The notes below the pieces were generated by a model. The model saw nothing but the letters and a program-made list of their open reading frames with translations. It did not search any database and was not told the origin of the DNA. A DNA stretch of 64,000 nucleotides from CBDBZL01 sp031399025 (GTDB taxonomy: Bacteria; Pseudomonadota; Alphaproteobacteria; Sphingomonadales; Sphingomonadaceae): positions 1-64,000 of the forward strand of contig JANNOJ010000068.1 in the NCBI GenBank assembly GCA_031399025.1, read 5' to 3'. The position numbers and the translations under genes were made by a program. This document shows, in pieces, positions 7,701 through 16,031 of this stretch (position 1 is the stretch's first letter; each line of letters opens with the position of its first letter).

Positions 7701-8719
7701 AGCCAGCCGGCCAGTTCGCGTCGGACCAGCGCTTCCAGCATCACCATGCCTGGCTCACCGGCATTGAGACAATCGAGCGCGTGGAAATGCTCGCCGCCCG
7801 CCCCGACGAACTGCTCGCGGCCGCGGATCGCGAGCTCTTCGAGCGTTTCGAGACAATCGGCCGAAAAGCCCGGCGCCGCCACTGCCAGGCGCCGGGTGCC
7901 GTTCGCCGCCTCCTCGGTCAGCACGTCGTCGGTTGCCGGCTCGAGCCACTTCGCCGGGCCGAAGCGCGACTGGAAGCTGGTGCGGATCCGCAAGTCGGGC
8001 CGGGCCAGCGCCGCCTCCAGCAAGCGTGCCGTCTTGCGGCATTGGCAATGGTAGGGATCGCCCAGCTCGAGCGTGCGCTTGGGCATGCCGTGGAAGCTCA
8101 AGACCAGCACTTGGGGTGCGAAGTCGAGCGCATCGAGCTGAGCCACCAGGTCGCGGACCAGCGCGGCGATGTAGTGCGGATCGTCATGGTAGGGGGGCAT
8201 CACGCGCATGGAAGGCTGCCAGCGCATGTCCCTGAGCGCCTCGCCGGCCTTGTCCACCACCGTCGCCGTGGTGGCGGCCGAGTATTGCGGATAGAGCGGC
8301 GCCAGCAGGATGCGCTCGCAGCCGGCCTGCATCAGCTCGTTCATTCGCGGGCCGATCGCCGGATTGCCGTAGCGCATGGCGTGGCTGACCCGCACTCCTT
8401 GCCCCAGCCGCTGCTGTAGCGCACGCGCCTGGTCCTGGGTGATCACCGCCAGCGGCGAGCCGCGCTCCGTCCAGACCTGCGAATAGGCGTGTGCGGACTG
8501 TTTCGGCCGGGTATTCAACACTATGCCGCGCAATATCGGTTGCCATAGCAGGGCCGGTATCTCCACCACCCGCCGGTCGGACAGGAACTCGCCGAGATAG
8601 CGCTTCACCGCCCCCTGCGAGGCATCGTCGGGCGTGCCCAAATTGACCAGCAGCACGCCCAAGCCGCCGCTGGCGACGGGCGGATGGTCGGGAGGGAGGC
8701 GCTGTTCCTGCCAAGTCAT
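7697..8719 (-). CDS. hemH: Ferrochelatase
   Basis: 340 residues; inserts Fe2+ into protoporphyrin IX at the last step of protoheme synthesis. It shows the family blocks GVLLVNLGTPD at the N-terminus, PLYPQYSAATTATV, and SFHGMPKRTLELGDPYHCQC, where the His is the metal-entry ligand. The start ATG at 8719 overlaps the stop of the upstream oxidoreductase gene by four bases (ATGA), so the two are likely translated together. The last codons encode ELAGWL, and the TAG stop lies inside the CTAG target duplication of the IS5 copy, leaving the protein complete. Confidence 0.93.
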   Translation of the reverse strand: MTWQEQRLPPDHPPVASGGLGVLLVNLGTPDDASQGAVKRYLGEFLSDRRVVEIPALLWQPILRGIVLNTRPKQSAHAYSQVWTERGSPLAVITQDQARALQQRLGQGVRVSHAMRYGNPAIGPRMNELMQAGCERILLAPLYPQYSAATTATVVDKAGEALRDMRWQPSMRVMPPYHDDPHYIAALVRDLVAQLDALDFAPQVLVLSFHGMPKRTLELGDPYHCQCRKTARLLEAALARPDLRIRTSFQSRFGPAKWLEPATDDVLTEEAANGTRRLAVAAPGFSADCLETLEELAIRGREQFVGAGGEHFHALDCLNAGEPGMVMLEALVRRELAGWL

Positions 8720-10992
8720 CCGGCGGCCGTTAGCAGGGGCAGTCGGCGAAAGCGAAGGCCCGTTGCCGAATGCAGGGCATTGGCCAAAGCGGGCGCCACT
8801 GCCGGGACCCCGAGCTCGCCGGGATCGAAGGGAGGCGCGTCGCTGCGGACCAATTCGACCGTGATGTCCGGGCAAGCAGCCAGGGTCGGCAGGTTGAGGT
8901 GCGCGAGCCGGCGGCTGGTCGGCAGGCCTTGCGAATAGGAGGTGGCGCAGCCGAGCGCGAGCGCCAGGCCGTGAATCAGCCCGCCTTCGATCTGCTGCAG
9001 CGCGATGTCGCGGTTGACCACCCGACCGAGATCGACCGCTGCGACCAGCCGGCGCACCTCGACGCCGCGTTCGCCGCGCCCGGCGGTGGCGATCACCGCA
9101 ATTCGCCCGCCTTCGGCCACACCGCCCATCCGGTGGCAGGCGAGCCCTTGCCCGCCGCCGGGCGCGCCGCCGTCCCAGGTGGCAAGCCGTGCGGCGCGCT
9201 GCAGGCATTCGGCCAGGCGCAGGTCGCCGCCCAGCATCCCGATCCGGTAGGAGAGCGGCTCCAGGCCCTGCTCGCGGGCGATCTCGTCGATGAAGCTTTC
9301 GACCATGAAGCAGGTGAGGCCATGGGCGTGGGCGCGCAGCCGGCCCGCGGGCAGAGTGAGCCTGACGGGCACATGGTCGACTGCCACGTTGCCGATCGCG
9401 TAGGGCGGCAATGCGCCTTCCACCGCCAGCGCGTCCGGCTGATCCGCCACCTCGGCAATCGCCGCCCAGGGCGTGCGGCCGGCGAACAGGCGGCGACCGA
9501 ACTCGCGCGCCGCGGGCGGGCAGGCGATCCGCGCCCGCAATCGCTCGATCCGGCCGTCGGCGGACACCTGCGCGCTGAACAGCGCGGCGGCGGGCAAGCG
9601 CGGGTGGGCCGCCAGCTGCTCCTGCCAGCGCGACCAGGTGAGTTGCACCGGCCGACCGTGCTCAGCCGCGGCCTCGCGGGCGATCAGCGCCACCTCGATG
9701 GCGTGCTCGTGCTCGAGCCGCCGATCGAAGCTGCCGCCCGCGGCCATGGGGTAGAGGACCACGTCGCTGATCGACAGGTCGATCGCCTTGGCGGCCGCCG
9801 CGCGCGCCTGCTCGGGCGCCTGGCTGGCGATCCATAATTCGAGCCGGCCATGGCTGAGCCGGGCGGTGGCGCTGGCGGTCTCGAGCGTGGCGTGGACGGC
9901 GGGCGCGGCGTCGTAACGGCGCATGAAGCGCAAGCGCTCCACCCCGCCATCGCCCGTGCCCTGCTCGGCCACCCGATGCGCCTCGCCGCGGGCGAGAGCC
10001 TCGTCCAGCGCGGCGGCGATGGCCGTGCTCTCGACCATCCCGGTTACCGCGAAGCGTGGCGCCATGGCGTCCAGCGCCTGCTCGGCCGCCCACCAGGTCT
10101 CCCCCAGAGCGGCGAGGAAGCGCTTGCCCTGGACCACGCCGACGAGCCCGCGCTGGCCGCTCCCCGCCGCCAGATTGTACCCGGTCAGCTCGGCCTGGGG
10201 CGCGGGGCCGTGGCGGATCGCGGCGTGGAGCATGTCGGGCAGGCGCACGTCGCCGGCGAACAGGTACGAGCCGTCCACCTTGGCCGGCAGGTCGAGGCGC
10301 GCAAAGGCGATGGCCTCGCTGGCGCCGTCGTCGGCCGGCGCCGCGGGGCGCAAGGGTGGCCGCGAGGGCGGATCGAACCGCGCCGCCGCCTCCGCCAGTT
10401 CGCCAAAGCTGGCCCTTCGAGCGCCATGGGTGATCAGGCCATCTTGCGCCGCACACTCCTCCCAGGCGACATCCCAGCGCTCGGCGGCCGCCATCTGCAG
10501 CACCGCCCGGGCGCTGGCGCCCGCCTCGCGGCACGGCTGCTCGTAAGCGGCGAGCGCCGTGCCCTCGGCGGTGGCGGTGAAGGCCCGGGTCTGAGCCCAG
10601 CGGCGCAGCAGCAGATCGTCGGGCTCGTCGACCAGGCCGGGAAACGCGCCGCCCAGCGGCCGCCACAGCGGCTCCCAGCGCACCGCGAGCGGGAGATTGG
10701 CGTAGGCCCCGCTGATCGGCGCGGGCTCCACCGCCACCTGCCGCCAATCTGCCCCCAGCTCCATGGCCACGATCTGCGGCAGGAGGGTGGTGACACCCTG
10801 GCCCATCTCCAGCTGCGGCACCGCCACGGTGACGATGCCGTCGCGGCCGAGCTTGAGCCAGGCGTCGAACGCCGTCTCCCCGGGTCCCGGGGCCAGCGGC
10901 GCGGCGTAGTTGCGCGGGACGAGCGAGAAGGCCACCAATAGCCCGCCGCCGGCTGCCGCGCCCACCAGCACCCGCCGTCTCGTCAGCTTCAC
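8716..10992 (-). CDS. Tat-exported molybdopterin-binding oxidoreductase subunit (isoquinoline 1-oxidoreductase beta / xanthine dehydrogenase family)
   Basis: 758 residues starting at GTG 10992. The N-terminus is a twin-arginine signal (LTRRRVLVGAAAGGGLL). Then follow aldehyde-oxidase-type molybdopterin domains, including EMGQGVTTLLPQIVAMELGA near residues 60-80 and the C-terminal AVDLGRVVNRDIALQQIEGG. This is the catalytic large subunit of IorB-like periplasmic molybdo-hydroxylases acting on N-heterocycles or aldehydes. Normally a small [2Fe-2S] partner (IorA) is adjacent; none is seen here, the neighbours being hemH and mrp. Sequence around the second molybdopterin region is more divergent than usual. 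The substrate is unknown. Confidence 0.75.
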   Translation of the reverse strand: MKLTRRRVLVGAAAGGGLLVAFSLVPRNYAAPLAPGPGETAFDAWLKLGRDGIVTVAVPQLEMGQGVTTLLPQIVAMELGADWRQVAVEPAPISGAYANLPLAVRWEPLWRPLGGAFPGLVDEPDDLLLRRWAQTRAFTATAEGTALAAYEQPCREAGASARAVLQMAAAERWDVAWEECAAQDGLITHGARRASFGELAEAAARFDPPSRPPLRPAAPADDGASEAIAFARLDLPAKVDGSYLFAGDVRLPDMLHAAIRHGPAPQAELTGYNLAAGSGQRGLVGVVQGKRFLAALGETWWAAEQALDAMAPRFAVTGMVESTAIAAALDEALARGEAHRVAEQGTGDGGVERLRFMRRYDAAPAVHATLETASATARLSHGRLELWIASQAPEQARAAAAKAIDLSISDVVLYPMAAGGSFDRRLEHEHAIEVALIAREAAAEHGRPVQLTWSRWQEQLAAHPRLPAAALFSAQVSADGRIERLRARIACPPAAREFGRRLFAGRTPWAAIAEVADQPDALAVEGALPPYAIGNVAVDHVPVRLTLPAGRLRAHAHGLTCFMVESFIDEIAREQGLEPLSYRIGMLGGDLRLAECLQRAARLATWDGGAPGGGQGLACHRMGGVAEGGRIAVIATAGRGERGVEVRRLVAAVDLGRVVNRDIALQQIEGGLIHGLALALGCATSYSQGLPTSRRLAHLNLPTLAACPDITVELVRSDAPPFDPGELGVPAVAPALANALHSATGLRFRRLPLLTAAG

Positions 10993-11034
10993 CGCCCGGA
11001 AGCCTTCACGCGAATGGCCGACGATTGCAGCGCG

Positions 11035-12093
11035 TCAGCCCACCGCTCCTGAAGCCGCCCCGGCAGGGGTCATTTCTCGGTCCAGCCAATCGCCCAAGCG
11101 CGCGGCGATAGCGGCAAACCGGGCGCCCGGCTCGCCGTCGTTCGCCGCGGGCGGCCGGCCGGCGTCGCTGGCGAGGCGGATCGCCATGGTCAGCGGGATG
11201 CGGCCCAGGAATGTCTCGCCCAGCGCCCGCGCCGCCGCCTCGGCCCCGCCATACCCGAACGGATCGCTGGATTGGCCGCAATGCGGACAGGTGTAGCCGG
11301 CCATGTTCTCGACCAGGCCGATGATGGGGATCTTGGCCTGGCGGAACAGGTCGATGGCGCGGGTGGCGTCGATCAGCGCCAGGTCCTGCGGGGTGGTGAC
11401 GATCACCGCGCCGGCCGGCTTGAACTTCTGCATCATGGTGAGCTGGACGTCGCCGGTGCCGGGCGGCAGGTCGACCAGCAGCAGCTCGGCATCGCCCCAG
11501 TCCGCGTCGACCAGCTGGGTCAGCGCCTGGCCCACCATCGGCCCGCGCCAGGCGATCGCCTTGCCGCCCTCCACCAGCTGCGCCATCGACAGCAGCCTGA
11601 CCCCGAACGCGCCCGAAACCGGTATGGCCACCGCGACCAGCTTCTGCCCCTCGGCGCGCGGCCGCTGGCGGGCGGGATCGAGCAGCATGACCTGGCTAGG
11701 GCCGTAGACGTCGGCATCGACCACGCCGACCTTGCGTCCGCCGCGCGCCAGCGCCACCGCGAGGTTGGCGGTGAGGGTGGACTTGCCGACCCCGCCCTTG
11801 CCCGAACCGACCGCGACGATCCGCCGCGCGGGCCGCTCGGCCATGAGCGCGACGCGCACCTCGCGCACCTGCGGCACCGCGCCCGCCGCCGCCTCCAGCG
11901 CGCGTTGCAGTTCGGCCGCCGCGGCCCGGCCCCCGCCGCCGGCATCGGCAACGATGGTCGCCGCGCCGTCGCGCCAGCTGATCGAGCGGATCAGCGGCAG
12001 CAGGCGTTCGGGTATCGCGGTCCTGATCGTGCCCGCAACGGTTTCCGAAATCGGGTTGGCAACCTGGCCGGCCGGGGTCTCGTTCGGGTCCAT
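11035..12093 (-). CDS. mrp: Iron-sulfur cluster carrier protein Mrp/ApbC
   Basis: 352 residues with an N-terminal DUF59-like segment and a P-loop ATPase of the Mrp/NBP35 group: deviant Walker A VGSGKGGVGKSTLTANLA, DADVYGPSQ, and LVDLPPGTGDVQLTM. The C-terminal CPHC pair (GYTCPHCGQ) binds the bridging Fe-S cluster. It delivers [4Fe-4S] clusters to apo-proteins in the cytoplasm. It lies 42 bases upstream of the molybdo-oxidoreductase gene, on the same strand, and is divergent from hflK. The ATG at 12093 (MDPNETPAG) was chosen; the longer frame runs antisense through hflK. Confidence 0.9.
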   Translation of the reverse strand: MDPNETPAGQVANPISETVAGTIRTAIPERLLPLIRSISWRDGAATIVADAGGGGRAAAAELQRALEAAAGAVPQVREVRVALMAERPARRIVAVGSGKGGVGKSTLTANLAVALARGGRKVGVVDADVYGPSQVMLLDPARQRPRAEGQKLVAVAIPVSGAFGVRLLSMAQLVEGGKAIAWRGPMVGQALTQLVDADWGDAELLLVDLPPGTGDVQLTMMQKFKPAGAVIVTTPQDLALIDATRAIDLFRQAKIPIIGLVENMAGYTCPHCGQSSDPFGYGGAEAAARALGETFLGRIPLTMAIRLASDAGRPPAANDGEPGARFAAIAARLGDWLDREMTPAGAASGAVG

Positions 12094-12194
12094 TCGCCGG
12101 CGCCCTAGCGCAGCTATGGCGCCGGCGCAGCGAAAAAGTCGCAGGCGCCGGGGCCTGACCCCAAAGGCCCCCTGTTTTTTGGTCGTATGACACC

Positions 12195-12200
12195 TATAAG
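12195..12200 (+). promoter_or_regulatory. Possible -10 element upstream of hflK
   Basis: TATAAG preceded by cacc, in an otherwise GC-rich spacer. A start of transcription near 12206 would leave the ATG codons at 12187 and 12208 unusable or leaderless and favour 12250 as the hflK start. The -35 region (ctgttt) is poor, so this is a weak call. Confidence 0.3.
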
Positions 12201-12249
12201 TAGTGGCATGGCGAGATCGGGCGGGTATTTGGACAGGATCGCATTGGCG

Positions 12250-13383
12250 ATGGCGGGCGGACGCAATCCCTGGGGCAAACCTGCTGGCGGTCGCGAGAGC
12301 GGCGGCGAAGGCGAGGCTGCGCACCCCACGGGCGACAAGTCCGATCCGTCCCGCGGGCCGCGCAACCCCTGGCTCCCGGGCGGAGGCAGCGGCAATGGCG
12401 AACGCCCCCGCCGGACCGCCAGCATCGAAGACATCTTCAAGAACCGCGGCCCCGAGGGTCCCCGCCGCTTCGGCGGGCCGGGCGGCCCCGGCTTCCGTTT
12501 TCCGCAGCGCCCCGGCGGCAAGAGCTGGTTGCCGCTCGCCATCGGTGCCATTCTGGCGGTCGGCATCGGCCTGTCTTCGATTCACCAGGTCGAGCCGATC
12601 GAGCAGGCCACCGTCACTACCCTGGGGCGGTATTCGCACACGCTGCAGCCGGGGCTGCACCTCACCCTGCCGTGGCCGATCCAGAGCGTCGCCGTCACCG
12701 ACGTGACTTCGATCCGGTCCGAGCGAATTCCGGGCAGCGCCAGCACCGAGAAGCTGATCCTCACCGGTGATCAGAACCTGGTCGATCTATCCTACCTCGT
12801 TCGCTGGAACATCAAGGACCTCACGCAATACCGCTTCCAGCTTGCCGAGCCGGACGAGACGGTGCGGGAAGTGGCCGAGGCGGCGATGCGCGCCAACGTC
12901 GCCGAGCAGAACCTCGATCAGGTGCTCTCGGGCGAAGGCCGCGCTGACATCGAAGGCGGGGTACGCGAGCGAATGCAGGCGGTCTTGGATGCCTACCGCT
13001 CGGGGATCGCGGTGCAGGGTGTCGAGATCGAGAAGACGGGTCCGCCGGAGCGGGTGGTCGAGGCGTTCAACGACGTCTCCGCCGCGCAACAGGACGCGGA
13101 AACGGAAGTGAACCGGGCCCGGGCCTACGCCCAGCAGGTGCTGGCGCGCGCCGAGGGTGATGCCTCCGCCTTCGACAAGATCTATGCCGAGTACGCGCTT
13201 GCTCCAGAGGTAACCCGGCAGCGGCTGTATTACGAAACCATGGAAAGCGTGTTGGCCGATACCGACAAAACCATCATCGAAACCGACAACGTCACCCCTT
13301 ACCTGCCCCTGCCCGAAGTGCAGCGCCGGAGGGCGGCCCCGACCGCCAGCACCCCGGCTCCCGCCGCTGCAGGAGCCCAGTGA
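12250..13383 (+). CDS. hflK: FtsH-modulating membrane protein HflK
   Basis: 377 residues from the ATG of MAGGRNPWGKP, which aligns with the family N-terminus; frames open further up to 12208 or 12187. A Gly/Pro-rich head is followed by one membrane helix (SWLPLAIGAILAVGIGLSS) and a large periplasmic SPFH/band-7 domain (ERIPGSASTEKLILTGDQN, LQPGLHLTLPWP). With HflC it forms a cage around FtsH and limits its proteolysis. The stop overlaps the hflC start (TGATG), so the two are coupled. The target protease ftsH is also in this window, at 30.2 kb. Confidence 0.9.
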   Translation: MAGGRNPWGKPAGGRESGGEGEAAHPTGDKSDPSRGPRNPWLPGGGSGNGERPRRTASIEDIFKNRGPEGPRRFGGPGGPGFRFPQRPGGKSWLPLAIGAILAVGIGLSSIHQVEPIEQATVTTLGRYSHTLQPGLHLTLPWPIQSVAVTDVTSIRSERIPGSASTEKLILTGDQNLVDLSYLVRWNIKDLTQYRFQLAEPDETVREVAEAAMRANVAEQNLDQVLSGEGRADIEGGVRERMQAVLDAYRSGIAVQGVEIEKTGPPERVVEAFNDVSAAQQDAETEVNRARAYAQQVLARAEGDASAFDKIYAEYALAPEVTRQRLYYETMESVLADTDKTIIETDNVTPYLPLPEVQRRRAAPTASTPAPAAAGAQ

Positions 13384-14225
13384 TGGAAGCGGTCTGGAAC
13401 AGGTTCCGCGTCGCGATCATCGCCGGGGTCGTGTTGCTGGTCGCGCTGCTGGCCAGTTTCGTGGTGGTACCAGAGACGCACCAGGCGGTGATCGTGCGCA
13501 CCGGCGAGGCGGTGCGGGTCGCCAACCAGTTCGATCCGCGCCAGCCCTACGGCCAGACCGGTGCGGGCGTGATCGCCCGCATACCGGTGCTCGAGCAGGT
13601 GCAATATGTCGACAAGCGGGTGCTCGATCTCGACATGGAGCGCCAGCAGGTGCTCTCGAACGATCAGCAGCGCCTGCAAGTGGATGCCTATGCGCGCTTC
13701 CGGATCATCGATCCGGTCACCATGGTGCGCACCGCCGGGACGGAAGAAAACGTGGCGCTGCAATTGTCGCCCATCCTGACCTCGGTGCTGCGCCAGGAAT
13801 TGGGCCGGCGCAGCTTCGCCTCGCTGCTCACCGCCGAGCGCGGCACGGCCATGCAGAACATTCGCAATGCGCTCGACCGCCAGGCGCGGCAATACGGCGC
13901 CCAGGTCATCGATGTGCGGATCAAGCGCGCCGACCTGCCCGAAGGCACGCCGCTCAACGCCGCCTTTACCCGCATGGAAACCGACCGAACGCAGGAGGCC
14001 GAGACGATCCGCGCGCAGGGCCGCAAGAATGCCCAGATCATCCGCGCCGAAGCGGAGGCGAACGCCGCCCGCACCTATGCCGCGGCCTATGGCAAGGACC
14101 CTGAATTCTACGATTTCTATCGGGCGATGGAGAGCTATCGCCGAACCTTCCAGACCGGCACTGGCGAGAGTTCGGTGGTGCTGTCTCCCAACAACGAATA
14201 CCTGCGGCAGTTCCGGGGCCAGTAG
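13383..14225 (+). CDS. hflC: FtsH-modulating membrane protein HflC
   Basis: 280 residues. An N-terminal membrane helix (IIAGVVLLVALLASFVVV) anchors a periplasmic SPFH domain (ETHQAVIVRTGEAVRV, KRVLDLDMERQQVLS) and a long charged helix (EAETIRAQGRKNAQIIRAEA). It partners HflK in the FtsH regulatory complex. Translation starts inside the hflK stop (TGATG at 13381-13385). degP follows after 144 bases on the same strand, forming the hflK-hflC-degP membrane quality-control group usual in this order. Confidence 0.92.
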   Translation: MEAVWNRFRVAIIAGVVLLVALLASFVVVPETHQAVIVRTGEAVRVANQFDPRQPYGQTGAGVIARIPVLEQVQYVDKRVLDLDMERQQVLSNDQQRLQVDAYARFRIIDPVTMVRTAGTEENVALQLSPILTSVLRQELGRRSFASLLTAERGTAMQNIRNALDRQARQYGAQVIDVRIKRADLPEGTPLNAAFTRMETDRTQEAETIRAQGRKNAQIIRAEAEANAARTYAAAYGKDPEFYDFYRAMESYRRTFQTGTGESSVVLSPNNEYLRQFRGQ

Positions 14226-14369
14226 GGCGTTACGCGGCTGGTCTGCGCGGCGGCGACTACAAGCGTCGTTCAAAACGCATTCAGGCGCTCGTGCGGAAAG
14301 ACGTGAGCGGGACGGAACCGACACGGCGCACAGCGCCTGTCAGAAGCGATCGATGAAGGAAAAGAGGAC

Positions 14370-15890
14370 GTGAAGGCTGTGCGCTATTCCTACGGCATCA
14401 CTGCTGCCCTGCTGGCCGGCGGCGCGGCCGTCACCCTGGCGACCGGCTTCCCCGCCGGCGCCCAGGTGGCGCAGAACGAGAACCTGCAGATCAACGACGC
14501 CGTCCCGGTGGGCGGTGCGCCGGCGAGCTTTGCCGACCTGACCGAAGCGCTGCAGCCAGCGGTGGTCAATATCTCCACCCGGCAGCGGATCACCGTGGCC
14601 AACAACCCGTTTCAGGGCACTCCGTTCGCCGACCTGTTCGGCAATAATGGCCAGCCCACCACCCGCGAGGCGCAGTCGCTGGGCTCGGGCTTCATCGTCT
14701 CGGCCGATGGCTACGTGGTGACCAACAATCACGTCGTCAGCCCCGACCAGCGGGCGGAGCTCGAGGAAGTCACCGTCACCATGCCCGACGGGACCGAGTA
14801 CCCCGCCGAGGTGGTCGGTCGCGATCCCCAGAGCGACCTGGCGGTGCTCAAGATCAGCCGTCGCGAGCCGTTCCCGTTCGTCAATTTCGGCGATTCGAGC
14901 CAGGCCCGCGTGGGGGACTGGGTGATCGCCATCGGCAATCCGTTCGGCCTCGGCGGTACGGTGACCAGCGGCATCGTCTCGGCGGTGCTGCGCTCCACGG
15001 GCATGGCCCCGGGTCCCTACGACCGCTACATCCAGACCGACGCCAGCATCAATCGCGGCAATTCGGGCGGCCCCCTGTTCGACATGCAGGGCAATGTCAT
15101 CGGCATCAACAACGCCATCTTCTCGCCGACGGGCGGGAGCGTGGGCATCGGCTTTGCGATCCCGGCCGAAGACGCCAAGCCGATCGTCGATGCGCTGATT
15201 TCAGGGCAGGAGATCCTGCGCGGTTATCTGGGGGTGCAGATCCAACCGCTGACCGACGACTTCGCCGATGCGCTCGGCCTCGAAGAGCGACGCGGCGAGT
15301 TCATCCAGTCGGTCCAGCCGGGCGAGCCGGCCGAACGCGCCGGGCTGCAGGCGGGCGACGTCGTGCTGGAGGTCAACAACCAGCAAGTCACGCCCGAAAC
15401 CTCGCTGTCCTACCTCATCGCCAACATCGCGCCGGGCACTACCGTGCCCATCGAGTTCATTCGCGACGGCGAGCGCCGCAGGCTCAGCGTCACGGTTGGC
15501 CGGCGGCCCAGCGAGGAGGAGCTGGCGCAACAGTTCGATCCCGACGAGGAGGTCCCGCAGATGGGCCCGTCCACCGGGGGCGGCGTCATCGAACAGTCTC
15601 TCGGCCTCCAGGCCATGCCGCTGACCCCCCGCATCGCCGGGCAGTTGGGCTTCGCGGGCGAGACCCAGGGGCTGGTGGTCACCGCGGTCGACCCGACGTC
15701 CGACGCGGCGACCAAGGGTATCGCCCGAGGGTTCGTCATTCAGAGCGTGAACGGCACTGCGCTGGCCTCGGTCGACGAGCTCGAGCGCGAGCTCGACCGG
15801 GCGCGCCGCGAGGGGCGCGAGGCGGTGCTGCTGCGCGTGCGCAGCCGCAGCGGACCGCCGTATTCGGTCCCCGTGCGCCTGCGCGACTGA
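14370..15890 (+). CDS. degP: Periplasmic serine protease of the Do/HtrA family
   Basis: 506 residues starting at GTG 14370 with AAAAGAGG upstream. A signal peptide (ITAALLAGGAAVTLATGFP) leads to a trypsin-like domain with the triad His121 (VVTNNHVV), Asp156 (DPQSDLAVL) and Ser232 (NRGNSGGPLF), followed by two PDZ domains (about 285-375 with GYLGVQIQPL; 410-500 with GLVVTAVDP). It degrades or refolds damaged envelope proteins. The position after hflKC suggests shared envelope-stress control, though a separate promoter in the 144-base gap is possible. Confidence 0.93.
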   Translation: MKAVRYSYGITAALLAGGAAVTLATGFPAGAQVAQNENLQINDAVPVGGAPASFADLTEALQPAVVNISTRQRITVANNPFQGTPFADLFGNNGQPTTREAQSLGSGFIVSADGYVVTNNHVVSPDQRAELEEVTVTMPDGTEYPAEVVGRDPQSDLAVLKISRREPFPFVNFGDSSQARVGDWVIAIGNPFGLGGTVTSGIVSAVLRSTGMAPGPYDRYIQTDASINRGNSGGPLFDMQGNVIGINNAIFSPTGGSVGIGFAIPAEDAKPIVDALISGQEILRGYLGVQIQPLTDDFADALGLEERRGEFIQSVQPGEPAERAGLQAGDVVLEVNNQQVTPETSLSYLIANIAPGTTVPIEFIRDGERRRLSVTVGRRPSEEELAQQFDPDEEVPQMGPSTGGGVIEQSLGLQAMPLTPRIAGQLGFAGETQGLVVTAVDPTSDAATKGIARGFVIQSVNGTALASVDELERELDRARREGREAVLLRVRSRSGPPYSVPVRLRD

Positions 15891-16031
15891 CCCCCGGCCA
15901 GAACGCATCGGACGGGCTGGTCTCGTTGCCTCGCTGACGTCTTGCCGACCCGACAATACCCGGACGGGACGGCAGGCAATCAATCGGTGGCCCGTTGTCG
16001 CTCGCCCGGACAGTCAGCCCGGTCGCTTCCT

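Noticed and set aside
14306..14340. GGAAC before degP as an EcfG promoter
   Set aside because: No GTT-type -10 at 16-17 bases; the spacer is followed by cctg.
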